From Microvelia longipes (Eukaryota; Arthropoda; Insecta; Hemiptera; Veliidae): 64,000 nucleotides of DNA. The notes beneath the pieces were generated by a model, which was not told where the DNA came from, ran no database searches, and saw only the letters and a program-made list of their open reading frames with translations. The stretch lies in NCBI GenBank assembly GCA_018340805.1, contig JACMZG010001913.1, forward strand, positions 36,623,476 through 36,687,475. The letters run 5' to 3'. The translations under genes and the position numbers were made by a program. Below, in pieces: positions 24,060 through 35,139 of the stretch. Numbering within the stretch: position 1 is the first letter of the stretch; each line of letters begins with the position of its first letter.

Positions 24060-24240
24060 TAATAGGAACAAATAAATAAATAAACTATTTATTTGCACAA
24101 AGAATATACACTTTTTATACACTTGGTAAAATTTAAATTTAATAGCAGTGCAAAGTCGGCACTAAGCCGTGGTGCCCTCTGCTGAGGAATGAGTAAGAAT
24201 AAATAAACATTAAAAATGAAGCATAAAAGGCAATCGGCTT
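24060..24240 (-). repeat. Possible LINE/SINE 3' end with AAATA tail
   Basis: aaataaataaataaactatt tail-like tract followed by ttgcacaaagaatat and ggcactaagccgtggtgccc. Looks like the reverse of a retroelement 3' end. Similar tails are at 8195-8285 and 17717-17800. Confidence 0.4.
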
Positions 24241-24589
24241 TTTGAACTGCAAAGGTTTACGAGCAAGAATAGATTATATAAAATACTATTGAAATAAGAA
24301 ATGCTACAAGTATTTCCCTTGCAGGAAACTCATTTACCAACTACACACACATTACGTACAAGAGTTAATTATGTTTATTACGTACAACAGTTTAAAACTT
24401 ATAGAAACGATCCTGTAAACGGACGTCAAAGTGGCACCTTTATTTCCATACACGTGCCCAAGAAGTACCAATCAATGCAATAACGTTCAAACACTAGCTA
24501 GTAGGGTGGTAGGCTCATATTCCATTACAATCTGTAACATATACTTAAAAAACATCAGCAAAATAGAGAACAGATGAAAGAAACGTTAT

Positions 24590-25310
24590 CAAACAATTAA
24601 CTTCACCATTTATTCTAGAGACTTTAATGCTCACAGCCCTATGTGGGGCTCTTCAAAACTAGATTCTGGGGGAAAGATCTGAAAATATTTTAAAAACTTG
24701 CTAGAAATTTCAAAACATGAAACTTCCAGAATTTCATTCTGGAATTAGAATGAAGGATCATTCTATCTCTTTACCAGAACGGATTCAGGAAAGACAGATC
24801 CACGATAGACAATCTTACTCAAATAACCAGCTATATTCGAGACGGGGTTTTAAATAATGAAGAAACTGTAGCCATATTCTTTGATTGTGAACAGGTGTAC
24901 GGCAAAGCCTGGAGGTACCTAACTTTGCGTCAGCTTGAGAAATTAGGATAAAAGATTTAAAGCAAAAGTGGGAAATTTATTCTCTCAATCGAAGATTCAA
25001 GAAAATGTGGTTCCACATTAAACAAGTACCCTGTTTATTCTAGCAGTTAATGACGTGGAAAAAACTCTATGACCAATAATTTTTTTTTTTTTTTTTAACG
25101 ACATGACAATCTTTTTCAGGACACCACTAAAACAAGATTGTATCCATAAAATTAATAAGTTTGCCTTATCAAATGGATTTAGTTTTTCTCTCTCTCGAGA
25201 AAAACTCTTCTTCGTTTTTTTTTTAGTCGAAAGAAAGATAAAAGAGGCCAACCACCCCAAAAATAGCCCTAATGTTAAAAGGAGTTCCAATTCCAATAGT
25301 GACCCCCGAG
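24590..25310 (+). mobile_element. Decayed non-LTR retrotransposon (endonuclease and RT pieces)
   Basis: Around 24603, FTIYSRDFNAHSPMWGSSKL resembles the endonuclease motif GDFNAHxPLWGS. Around 24868, VAIFFDCEQVYGKAWRYLTL and RQLEKLG matches the RT block VAxFFDIEKAFDxVWxxxLxxKLxxLG. LFILAVND and INKFALSNGFSFSLSREKL follow, matching later RT segments. Several frameshifts and stops separate them. Inserted in the FATP intron before exon 9. Confidence 0.75.
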
Positions 25311-25379
25311 TTTATTATGTATTGTTATTTATAAACACGAATACAATTAAGTTTTACTTATTCTGTTGTAAACTTTCAG

Positions 25380-25446
25380 GAGACTTAGCTGTAATGGACG
25401 AGAGAGGATGGGTCACATTTGTTGACAGATTAGGCGATACTTTTAG
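25380..25446 (+). CDS. Fatp: FATP exon 9
   Basis: Acceptor aactttcag ends at 25379; donor TTTAG|gtaact. It is a short 67-nt exon for residues 463-484 plus two bases: GDLAVMDERGWVTFVDRLGD then TF. It matches GDLLVMDExGYLYFxDRTGDTFRW. The intron upstream carries a decayed LINE copy (about 24590-25310). Confidence 0.93.
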
Positions 25447-25562
25447 GTAACTTATAAAACTCTTTACTCGACAATGAAAGTTAAGGAGTATAGACAGATG
25501 AATGTAAATACTCTTCGGCTCATGACTGATAGCAATTTTATAGAAAACACTCTTTACGGTAT

Positions 25563-25830
25563 AAAATACGGGTCTTCGGCCCGTAGCCACAGCGCAGCGT
25601 TGGCCCCTCTGGCTGCTTCGCGGCTACATTTGTTGTTGTTTTCAATTTGTTGGTTCATTATATTATTTCTTGTTACATAGCATTATGCTATGTAACAATT
25701 ATGTTACATTATTTATGTACATTATTTATGTAACATTATGTATTTAGCGGGTTTTCTTTATCTCGCCTCACAGGCCCGCGAAGCCTGCCTGTGAGTCTCG
25801 CTACGGCCTTATCAGGGCCTTATAAAGTTC
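25563..25830. repeat. GC-rich dispersed repeat
   Basis: cttcggcccgtagccacagc, ctctggctgcttcgcggcta and gtctcgctacggccttatca, ending aaagttc. Related pieces at 410-475, 23590-23660, 41205-41470 and 59490-59580. Confidence 0.5.
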
Positions 25831-26159
25831 ATTAAGTAGCGCCTTTTAGGATGGTTCAATTCAGCTAAAACCAGTCTTGTCGTCGTTTTAGCTTGCAGTC
25901 TACCCGAATATAACCTTGTTTTTCCATTACATTTTTTAAACAACTTTTTGCATGACGGCATAATTTTTTGTCAGGCATAGTCAAACATAGAAGTCATAAA
26001 AAAGTTAAAAAAGATGTTCTATGAATTCTCTTTCGGAATTAAAAAAGTACCGGTCAATGAGAGCGTAGATAGTCGAAAATTTAAGAAAAGCCATTTTTAA
26101 ATAATAATAATGGTCTCTAACAATCAAATTATTGTTGTCCTCAAATAACACAAAATAAT

Positions 26160-26442
26160 CCAAGAGCCCAGGGGTGTTTTGTTAATAAAAAGTTTAATGG
26201 CTGGAACCGGTCTCAATTTTTTCGGAAATACCTTCCTGAACAAGGATCTGCAATTCTGCCGACTCATATCGGATGGGTGTCCCAGGCAGAAAGCGCTTTA
26301 GGGGTCAAAGGTTCTGCCTGGGACACCCATCCGATAAGAGTCGGCAGAATTGCAGATCCTTGTTCAGGAAGGTATTTACGAAAAATTAAACCCGTTTCCA
26401 GCCATAACACTTTTTATTAACAAAACGCCCCTGGGCTCTTGG
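26160..26442. mobile_element. Large palindromic element in FATP intron
   Basis: Arms of about 120 bp. ccaagagcccaggggtgttt at the left and the complement at the right; the inner arms share gaacaaggatctgcaattct and gggtgtcccaggcagaa. The loop is only about 20 bp. Very few mismatches, so recent. Confidence 0.9.
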
Positions 26443-26925
26443 TCTAAAAGGATTTAGCGAGAAAATCAAATAAGTAGTGATATTAAGGTATATCAGAGAA
26501 TTCCTTTGTACTTGGTATCCAGCGACAAAATGAAGCCAAACTGTTCTACTGAGTTAAATATGCGGGAATATTTATACGTTTCTTTGAAAATCGTCCTTGT
26601 AGTTGGCTTTTCATTTATCACTAAATTGCTTAGTAAAATAATGCTATAAACAACATCTAGACCAACCCCACGATTAAGGGGGGGGGGGGGCAATTAGTTG
26701 ATTCCTTGTGGATTTTAAATAGTTCTAAGTGGTCTGCGTGCTTGCATGGGTTGGAAAGCTTTGCTTCAAAATGCTCTAATTTCCCGATACCCCCGCCACT
26801 GCTGAATACTATAATAAAAAAGAGGTATAATACAAAACAAGCTTTTAAATATGGTACGAAGCTTTCATTATGAAGTATAGAAACACAAAAGAAAATATTC
26901 GTAAATCAAAACTGTATTTTTATAG

Positions 26926-27016
26926 ATGGAAAGGGGAGAATGTATCCACTGCAGAAGTTGAGCAAATACTAAATAATTCTCCTCTGGTAGCTGATTCGGC
27001 CGTGTTTGGAGTCAAG
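26926..27016 (+). CDS. Fatp: FATP exon 10, FATP signature
   Basis: Acceptor tatttttatag ends at 26925; donor GTCAAG|gtatgc. It encodes residues 485-515: RWKGENVSTAEVEQILNNSP and then ADSAVFGVK. RWKGENVSTxEVE is the diagnostic FATP/VLACS motif. Confidence 0.95.
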
Positions 27017-27518
27017 GTATGCCTTGAAATCTTACAAATAATTTACTAATTAGTACAAATTATTAGCTAATTTTGTTCTGGTTATTGTAGTGCAGCGGCA
27101 ATACAGTACTGTATTGCGTACGTGGCATACTTAAAAATACTGCAGGCGTCTACAGAAGCCCAGCTTAACCACTATTGCTATTCTAGCTGTATCAATGATA
27201 AGACGGGTGTTTTCAAAGTGTGATACGTGTAACACTGGTAATACGCGAAAGGCATTTAGGTGGTGCACAGAAAAAAAAAATATATTAGTATTTATCATAT
27301 CTATCTTAAGTAAATAGATGTATATTATATCTATCTATCTATCTATATATATATATACTTTAACGCACACCACTCTAACTCACATGACTGCAGTAATATA
27401 AATAGAATTGAAGAGTGCTATTAAACTGCAAAGCCTCTAGCTGGGATTCAAAACCAAGATGAAACTTAACCCTAAACCTTAAGTATGTATTAACATACTT
27501 GTATTTTTTTTATCGCAG

Positions 27519-27818
27519 GTTGGATCATTAGAAGGTAAAGCAGGAATGGCAGCTGTTCTTATGAAGAAGTTGGATATAGAAACATTGCAACAGCATCTGG
27601 AATCAAACTTACCTAAATATGCACAACCAGTGTTCTTACGCCTTGTCGAATCCCTGCAGCTCACAACAACATTCAAGATTGTTAAATCTGAGCTGAAAAA
27701 ACAAGCTTTTGATATCACTGTCATAACAGATCCATTGCATGTTTTAATAAATGGCAAATACACCCCACTCGATAAAGATATATATGAAAAAATACAGAAT
27801 GGATCAATTAAACTATAA
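27519..27818 (+). CDS. Fatp: FATP terminal exon, copy a
   Basis: Acceptor ttttatcgcag ends at 27518; stop TAA at 27816-27818. It encodes residues 516-614, starting [20 protein letters not shown], with [13 protein letters not shown] and [17 protein letters not shown]. These are the C-terminal FATP segments GxxGRAGMAAI, LPxYARPxFLRI and TGTFKxxKxxLxxEGFD. The exon ends NGSIKL. It follows the preceding exon by a 502-bp intron and is the natural last exon by position. No AATAAA is seen in the first ~150 nt after the stop, and a Penelope-like element begins ~160 bp downstream. Confidence 0.95.
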   Translation, partial: VGSLEGKAGMAAVLMKKLDIETLQQHLESNLPKYAQPVFLRLVESLQLTTTFKIVKSELKKQAFDITVITDPLHVLINGKYTPLDKDIYEKIQNGSIKL

Positions 27819-28037
27819 CTGAAATTAGAGTGATGCGTTTTGAATACCCACTTACAAGGAAATGTAGGAACAGGTTAAAAACGTAGAGTAAGTATCTAAG
27901 AAGAAATTTATTTTTAAAATACTACTTTTACCTTCCTTTAAATCCTTCTTTTTAATCCTTATTAAGATTTAGAATTAAATTTCTTGAAGACTACAGTCCT
28001 TTATAAATATTAATTTATTTATACCTTTACATAAATC

Positions 28038-28080
28038 TTCACAACGTTTCATTGAGCGAAGCTCAACATCTTCAGGTGAA
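28038..28080 (-). ncRNA. Hammerhead-like motif, left arm of Penelope-like element
   Basis: Reverse-strand copy of the motif at 28831-28873, with identical core and stems (CTGAAGA, TTGAGC/GCTCAA, GAAACGTT, gtgaa). It is sense with respect to the GIY-YIG frame and lies downstream of it. Confidence 0.6.
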
Positions 28081-28204
28081 ATCAAATGAAACTAAATTTG
28101 TAATGTAAAAAATTTTTTTATAAACGAAATAAAATTTAAATTAATTTAGAAAATGACAGAAAATGTCAGTAAACCAAATTATTAAGGAGGCAAAAGACAG
28201 ATTA

Positions 28205-28690
28205 TTAAGATAACGGTGATTTTGTAGACGGAGGCACTGTATTTTTAGGGGGTCTTTTTAAATTTAAAATATTTGAATAAATGCTATTTATATTGTTAGT
28301 ATCCTGTTTTTTATTCATGGTGTTGGTGTCAGTTTTGATGTAAAGACTTTCCAAAATGCTTCGTTTGTTCAAATGTTTTTTGGAATGTAATACTTTAACA
28401 TTGTCGTTATCAATTTTATGTTTGTTCTTGGTCATATGTTCCGCTATAGCTGTATTTGTGTCTAAATTGTCTGCATTTTTATTATGGACCCTAAGCCTGT
28501 TTAGAAATAACTGTGAGGTTTCACCGGTATATTTTTTATCACAATTTTTACAAGAAATTCGATAAACAATATTTGAACGGTCTAAAGTTGTAATAGGATC
28601 CTTGATTTTTGAATATAAATGAGATTTTAGATTAGATGGATTTTTTGAGCAATTTTGATGTTGTATGGGTTGAATAGTTTTATAATCTGT
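28205..28690 (-). CDS. GIY-YIG endonuclease domain of Penelope-like element (partial)
   Basis: An open frame of 161 residues with no internal stop, lacking a proper start and truncated upstream by a TAA. It contains NIVYRISCKNCDKKYTGETS: the IVYxI and YTGET halves of GIY-YIG, with the Cys pair (CKNC) seen in Penelope-type endonucleases. Then come NRLRVHN, AIAEHMTKNKHKIDN and ILESLYIK, the domain's conserved His- and Glu-bearing segments. The tail PPKNTVPPSTKSPLS is low complexity. In the family this nuclease nicks target DNA for reverse transcription. Without the RT the copy is non-autonomous. Confidence 0.8.
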   Translation of the reverse strand, partial: TDYKTIQPIQHQNCSKNPSNLKSHLYSKIKDPITTLDRSNIVYRISCKNCDKKYTGETSQLFLNRLRVHNKNADNLDTNTAIAEHMTKNKHKIDNDNVKVLHSKKHLNKRSILESLYIKTDTNTMNKKQDTNNINSIYSNILNLKRPPKNTVPPSTKSPLS

Positions 28691-28830
28691 TTAGTAGGAT
28701 CTTAATAATCTGTCTATGCCTCCTTAATAATTTGGTTTACTGACATTTTCTGTCATTTTCTAAATTAATTTAAATTTTATATTTCGTTTATAAAATTTTT
28801 TTTTACATTACAAATTTAGTTTCATTTGAT

Positions 28831-28873
28831 TTCACCTGAAGATGTTGAGCTTCGCTCAATGAAACGTTGTGAA
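28831..28873 (+). ncRNA. Hammerhead-like motif, right arm of Penelope-like element
   Basis: ttcac (stem I), CTGAAGA core, a stem II with arms TTGAGC/GCTCAA, then GAAACGTT and gtgaa closing stem I (ttcac/gtgaa). GAAA-CG-UU gives a minimal stem III. One unpaired base separates the core from stem II. An identical inverted copy lies in the left arm. Confidence 0.6.
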
Positions 28874-29746
28874 GATTTATGTAAAGGTTATTAAATAAAT
28901 TAATATTTATAAAGGACTGTAGTCTTCAAGAAATTTAAATTCTAAATATATATCATACCAGTCCAAAAAAATTTACTCTCTTATTAAGGATTTACCATAA
29001 AGCAAATCAACTTAACTAGTTGAGACAAAGCTATAAAACTTAGTTATAATCCTCTAAATATATCAAATGGTGTGCTATGTCTAATAATAATTCTGGCGCG
29101 GTGGTGCGCATGCCGGGTGAATTTCCTTGGAATGCGTGTTTCAAAACTTCACAATCCACATGTAAGTGTAAAAATGCTCAAAGCTTACAAATTGAATTTA
29201 AACGATAGGTATTTAATTTGGTATTATAATATTTTTATTATATTATATAATTATAATATAATATAAAACATAATATTATATTATTAGTATTAAAATGGTA
29301 TTATAATTTAACTTTGTAGTCCTCAAAGGAATAATTTAAAAAAATGTTGATAAATAAAATATTTGTGGAGCTAAGCTCGTGTATTATTGCTAGTATAATA
29401 ATAAATTATTAATTTAAAAATATCTTACAAGCATTATCCTATTAGTCCAGGAACCGGGTCGAAAAAAGGGGCTTGCCTGGAAAATAATTTGACGTTGTGA
29501 AAATGTTACTGGTCATTCGGGGGTCTAAGATGACAATGCAGCGTTTTCGACCCTCTAGACTTGTGCTGAATTTTTTTTGGGAGGGGGAACTACTTTTTTT
29601 ATTTTTTGCCCATAACTCGAGAATTATGCGTCAACACAAATATATACTATAAACAATTTTAACTTTCCTTATTTACACCGTAGGTATATAGGAAAAGTTT
29701 TGTTTTTGCTAAAAAATTTGAAACCGGGATGTCACCGGAATTATTC

Positions 29747-30616
29747 NNNNNNNNNNNNNNNNNNNNNNNNNNNNNNNNNNNNNNNNNNNNNNNNNNNNNN
29801 NNNNNNNNNNNNNNNNNNNNNNNNNNNNNNNNNNNNNNNNNNNNNNNNNNNNNNNNNNNNNNNNNNNNNNNNNNNNNNNNNNNNNNNNNNNNNNNNNNNN
29901 NNNNNNNNNNNNNNNNNNNNNNNNNNNNNNNNNNNNNNNNNNNNNNNNNNNNNNNNNNNNNNNNNNNNNNNNNNNNNNNNNNNNNNNNNNNNNNNNNNNN
30001 NNNNNNNNNNNNNNNNNNNNNNNNNNNNNNNNNNNNNNNNNNNNNNNNNNNNNNNNNNNNNNNNNNNNNNNNNNNNNNNNNNNNNNNNNNNNNNNNNNNN
30101 NNNNNNNNNNNNNNNNNNNNNNNNNNNNNNNNNNNNNNNNNNNNNNNNNNNNNNNNNNNNNNNNNNNNNNNNNNNNNNNNNNNNNNNNNNNNNNNNNNNN
30201 NNNNNNNNNNNNNNNNNNNNNNNNNNNNNNNNNNNNNNNNNNNNNNNNNNNNNNNNNNNNNNNNNNNNNNNNNNNNNNNNNNNNNNNNNNNNNNNNNNNN
30301 NNNNNNNNNNNNNNNNNNNNNNNNNNNNNNNNNNNNNNNNNNNNNNNNNNNNNNNNNNNNNNNNNNNNNNNNNNNNNNNNNNNNNNNNNNNNNNNNNNNN
30401 NNNNNNNNNNNNNNNNNNNNNNNNNNNNNNNNNNNNNNNNNNNNNNNNNNNNNNNNNNNNNNNNNNNNNNNNNNNNNNNNNNNNNNNNNNNNNNNNNNNN
30501 NNNNNNNNNNNNNNNNNNNNNNNNNNNNNNNNNNNNNNNNNNNNNNNNNNNNNNNNNNNNNNNNNNNNNNNNNNNNNNNNNNNNNNNNNNNNNNNNNNNN
30601 NNNNNNNNNNNNNNNN
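29747..30616. other. Assembly gap (870 N)
   Basis: A run of N. The sequence before it (tttgaaaccgggatgtcacc ggaa) resembles part of dispersed repeat family A near 52980, so the gap probably lies in a repeat. Gap length may be an estimate. Confidence 1.
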
Positions 30617-30879
30617 TGAATTTTAGATGCTACTAGAATTCACAATGTTTTACCACGTAAACATTTAGATTGGAAAAAGGATCAGTCATGCTACTGTAAA
30701 AAATCAGCACATCAACTGCCTACTGTAGCTATCAAATGCAGATGGCTTCTGTGGATACAGTAATTGTCATTTTGTAGTTTGTGATATTATAACCCTGTCA
30801 ATAATTGAAGAGTCTTTATAAATAAGAACTGGCGAAGACGGTGCTGCCATGAACTACAAATGTGAATGACATTAGACTA
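30617..30879. other. Non-coding stretch after the gap
   Basis: No exon, RNA gene or clear repeat was recognised in these bases. Confidence 0.5.
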
Positions 30880-32170
30880 GGGTCAAATTCAAATCATTGT
30901 TTATTGCCAAAATTACAATTACAATAAACAAAAAATCACATTTTACAAAATAATCATGTACGATTATTTATGTACATATTAAAAATTAAAGACAAAATTT
31001 ACATTTAAATATATAAAAAAAAAATTTGTGACTTAATTTACTTTAATTTATCAAGTAAACAACATTTTGACAATCTTACAAGCCAGTGGCTAAGTTGGTT
31101 TCATTATAACTATTTAAGAATAATAATAATCATGGCATACAAGATTGTATGTTATTATAAATATTACTTAGAAATATATGTTTACAAAGAAAAAAAATGT
31201 AAACAAGTAAATACAATTTACTTTAGTATAGTTATGTTTACAAATTTAGTCTGAGATCAGGATAAGGGACCCACCTAGGAGTTTTAAGTTCTCTAGAATT
31301 TTCCCTATGCGTATGTCATAGCCGTTATGTACTTATTAATAGTACTATATGAGTTTTGATATAAGAAAAAATTGTTTTTCTCAACAAAATTTTATCTTAT
31401 TTTGAGTAACTAGTGGGAATTATTTTTTTTAAATATAATAAATTAAAAAAAATAAAGTTTAAATTATACAGATGTACAGAATTATAGCAGTTATTTTGTG
31501 TATATTCAGAATGTAAAGTCAAAACTCCACAATATTCTTGCCATATGATTACACTTGACTTTCTTACTACAATTAGATTTAAAAATATTTTGGTTGATTT
31601 TACTCCGTGTTGAATAACTATGATCTACACTACAACCTTATAGTCTTTGACATTTTTTTTTTAATAAATATTAAGAAATATTTGACCAAGAGCTTGTTAA
31701 GAGGTAAAATTTTAGTTTCTTGAAAGAGCAGCTCAGTGCTATAATCAATTGTTATAAAAACATAGTCTTGATTACCTTTTTTGTAATTTGAAAATGGTGT
31801 TAAAATTGGTTTTTGTAGTAAAAGGTAGGACATCTACTATTAAATATAGCATGGTAAAACATCATCAATTGATTAACATTAGCTATGCTTCTTAATTTAT
31901 AAAATAAATAGGTCAATGAATTTAATGTTTTGCTTAGTGGTAAAATATGGTAATTCCAATTTAAAAATTGATCAATGTATACTCCTAGATATTTAGCATA
32001 TACAACTTTATTTATTATATTGATTTTGTTACTTGAGATGAAAGTAACCTCTCTTTCATTGCTATTTTTATCTTTACAATTAAAATCAATCCAGCAACTT
32101 TTAGTAGAGTTCAGATTTAGACCATTAGCGTGTAACCATTCAATGTGGTCAATGTGAATTACCTGTAAAT
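30880..32170 (-). mobile_element. Decayed LINE 3' half (RT thumb region to 3' end)
   Basis: On the - strand from 32155: HIEWLHANGLNLNSTKSCW, then VVYAKYLGVYIDQFLNWNYH, the RT segment WLxxNxLxLNxxKT...KYLGVxIDxxLxW. Further down come FYHAIFN and the 31833-31630 frame, with LPLNKLLVKYFLIFI. The 3' end has AATAAA-type and AT-rich tail sequence near 30925. Interrupted, not functional. Confidence 0.7.
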
Positions 32171-32394
32171 AGAAACAGGGTATTCTATAACACTATTTAC
32201 ACAGTATTCAAATGTCGCTGTCTATTTGCTGGTTAAGTTTAAAATTGGATCAGCTATTTGAGGTAATGAGGTTTACAAGAAAATCCATTCATCCTGAGAA
32301 CTCTGGGAACCACAGATGTAATGCCTCTCTCAATTCAAAAAATGAGAAACACAATTAATGAAAGCAAATATTTGCTTTAACGTAAATATTTGCT

Positions 32395-32600
32395 AACACC
32401 AGAAACAAACGTGTGCAAAATGTACACAAAAACATTACCACCGTACCGATTTGACTACCGTATTTATTTCAGAAAAATCGAACAAACCACACTTATTTTC
32501 TTTTCTTCCAATAATATAGATGTCCAACTTTCGGTTTCAAACATTCAACACTTAAATAAAACGAATACAATAATACAAAGTTTAACAGAAGTTGAATCAG
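32395..32600 (-). repeat. Inverted copy of the 174-bp repeat
   Basis: accgtatttatttcagaaaa, atcgaacaaaccacacttat and tagatgtccaactttcggtt are the complement of the units at 11157-11505. The 82-codon frame here is chance. Confidence 0.65.
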
Positions 32601-32689
32601 TTCTAAGTCTAGAAATTCTTAAGTTAAAAACAAAATAACTTTTTAAATAAACAAGCGCGAAAGAAGGTAATGTTAGGTTATGATGAGAG

Positions 32690-32972
32690 TCACCACCTCG
32701 CCGAGGTGGTGAGCTAAGATCTTCCCGCCGCTGAGGAACTTTTCCCGCTCTGAGTGACCTTGATGAATAAAATCAACACCCATCTGGTACTCATCAGATG
32801 TTTTCAACTCATCAAATGCGTACCTGATGGATAAAGTTACAGACCGTAAGTGAGAGGTTGGCAGCGGCTTCTCTGATTGGTCAATCCCCAAAATACCATA
32901 AGTATTTTGGGGATTGACCCCCAAAATCCCCAAGATCATAAATCTTGGGGATTTTTAAACTAAACGATACAC
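32690..32972. mobile_element. Relative of the TA-flanked element at 51166
   Basis: From about 32850, agaggttggcagcggcttct, ctgattggtcaatccccaaa and atttttaaactaaacgatac are shared with 51485-51569, ending cactg|ta. The left inverted end is not clear. Contains hairpins tcaccacctcgccgaggtgg and around tattttgggg. Confidence 0.6.
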
Positions 32973-33039
32973 TGTAGTATCCCTGAAAATATGTCTTGAA
33001 CTATTCCCATTAAAGGAAATGGGAATTATAAAACCATCT

Positions 33040-33420
33040 ATTAATGGAAAAAGTAGATTGGGTCGAAATAGAGGTATTTGTTTTCCTCAAGACATCAGGT
33101 TTCCTACGTTCATGCCACAACTTGGGACTCTTTGCTTGTCCTCAGACAGTAAATACATTCGTTACATCCCAAGCAGTCACCCATCCAGACATTGACCTCG
33201 CTTGATGATGCTTAAAATATATTATTTCACAAAAACCGTAGATATACTTGTCTCAGTAAAACTAAACTTAGTGAACCAATTTTGTTCACAAAATAGGGAT
33301 ACACTTGTACCATTATTGTTAGAATTTTAACAATTTCCAAAAAAAACGAATATGTTAATCAATAAAAATTGAATTAATGATGATAATGAGATGAAACATG
33401 GGACATACAGGGTGACACGT
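33040..33420 (-). repeat. Dispersed repeat family A, copy 3
   Basis: Contains tttgcttgtcctcagacagt, catccatt-like and gtcacccatccagacattga blocks, ending with the gatgataatgagatgaaaca block seen near the family's other end. Confidence 0.6.
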
Positions 33421-35139
33421 GTTATGAATCTTCCTGGCACCTACTATTCTTTAGGCTAAAGTTAATTTAACACACACTAACAGATTGTATTCTAAATCTA
33501 AACTAATATAAACTCACACTAAAACATTTGCTAATTGTTTTTATTTCCAACACAAAACATCTCTAACCAAATTCTGTACTAAAAAACTCAGTTTCTTCCT
33601 TCTATTTTCTTTGTTTATTTATTTATCTCCTTGGCAACCTTCTATTTACAATATTTTAATATAAAACAAAACATTAAACTAACACACGACTTTATTTGGA
33701 CAAAACATCCTGATTCTAGGGTCTAACCAGAACCAGAAAAACCCATATATGCCTTATCCGATTCTTTTTAGTTTTCGAGATATTTTGATACATTGATGTT
33801 TTTTAGTATCGCATGTTTTTTTCCTGAAGATTGGCTTGTAACTCAAAAACTAAAAGAGATATCAAGTTGCCGTTTTCCCCAATGGAAAGACCATGAAATT
33901 CCCTTTAAATTAATGTTTCATTTATTTCATTTAAAAGGTTTTAAGTGGGACTTAGCTGTGGCTAAAGCTGCAACTTGCAAGAAAATTTAAAAATCGACTT
34001 TCCTTTGAGGTATCTTAAGTATGGTAACCTATCCAATATGGAGTTTCTCGTCGGTGAAAACGTCTACACTTCAAGAGCTTTGAAATGATGTGACACAACG
34101 TATACTTTGTTTATCAATTTACTGTGCTATACTTAAAATACTTCGTATAAGTCTATGACAAATAACTTAGTTTTCATTTGTAAACAAAAGAAAAACGTGA
34201 TTATACGATTTCCAATTTATTATTGTTTATTTTTAAAATTTTACGATTTTACTGTCGAGAAGAACACAAATAAATCGAAATCCACCACAATAAGTTAACC
34301 AGGTGTCCTATTACTATAGAATTAAAGAAAAGGGTTTAGTGTAAAATAAAATGTGTTAAATAAATAAAACATATTAACTGACTCATAACATCCCTACTTT
34401 TAACAACTCGCAGGCTTAAAAAATAACAAAAACCTCATCCCCTTTTCATAGTTTTTTTTAAATATCCACGTTTCAGCTGGCATAAAGATTAAATAAAAAA
34501 AAACAATGCCAGTATAAAAAAATACGAAACCTACTAAATAACAAAAATATTATTGGTAAAATCAGTAACATGATAATTAACATCTAAAAATCAAATAATT
34601 AATTATTATAATTAATACAGTTTCAACTATGCAAAATAACATAAACTAAGTTTAATAAATACACGGAGTAAACTCCAAATTTTCCAAATAAAAATCATGC
34701 ATTAGTACAATATTTAATTTTTTTCAAGGTTTTTTTAGGTAGTAATCCTACCAAAAATGCATTTATTTTTTTTTTTCACATGCTCCATATAAATATTACA
34801 TGTGTTATCAGCTAAATTTTAACAGGGAAAACAATATTTACTTAACACATTTAATAAAAGTAAAACCTACATTGCAATGCACATTCAGTACCTACTAAAG
34901 AAATAATGTGAAGCAGTTAGATTCGAACGCTAGAAATGAATTTTATTTGACTGGCTAATTTTCTTGCATACCTACTTAATCATTAACTTAGTAGCATAAG
35001 GAACGGTCAGCGATTCTGCTCAAGCTCAAACATCGACTGCTAAGAATCCTCGGCATCATTTAGTGACAGAAGCAGTGGATTTTGAAATTTGGTTAGCAGG
35101 TATCAAGGGTTTTGCCATCAATATTTTTTCTATTAGTTC

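Larger units (their letters stand above)
13111..27818 (+). other. Fatp: Complete FATP / very-long-chain acyl-CoA synthetase gene (11 coding exons)
   Basis: Overview of the gene whose exons are listed separately. Members of this family (SLC27) activate long and very-long-chain fatty acids to acyl-CoA and so drive their uptake, usually at the ER or plasma membrane. Joining the exons at GT-AG borders gives one frame of 1845 nt (614 residues plus stop), close to the usual 620-650 residues. Every exon-exon phase fits. Landmarks: AMP/ATP-binding motif YTSGTTGFPK at residues 220-229, YGATEGN at 358-364, and the FATP signature from GDTFRWKGEN (481-490) into VSTAEVE. No frameshift or internal stop was seen. 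The predicted N-terminus (33 residues in the first coding exon) shows no clear hydrophobic membrane segment, unlike many family members. The 5' non-coding exon and promoter were not identified. The gene points toward the opposite-strand mGluR gene. Confidence 0.93.
27980..28944 (-). mobile_element. Penelope-like element fragment with inverted terminal arms
   Basis: A unit bounded by long inverted arms (about 27980-28200 and 28705-28944) that match over roughly 200 bp. Outermost sequence is aaatttcttgaagactacag on the left and its complement on the right. Between them lies a - strand frame for a GIY-YIG endonuclease domain (28205-28690). Each arm carries a hammerhead-like motif. This fits Penelope-like retroelements, which combine a reverse transcriptase with a GIY-YIG endonuclease and have terminal repeats with hammerhead motifs. 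The RT part is missing. A copy of the outer end alone occurs at about 9750-9810. The element sits just downstream of FATP copy a. Confidence 0.8.

Noticed and set aside
25018..25590. Long overlapping frames on both strands
   Set aside because: The + strand frame joins a decayed LINE piece, intron and FATP exon 9 by chance; the - strand frames are antisense shadows.
29700..30626. Frames of about 300 codons
   Set aside because: They consist of N from the assembly gap.
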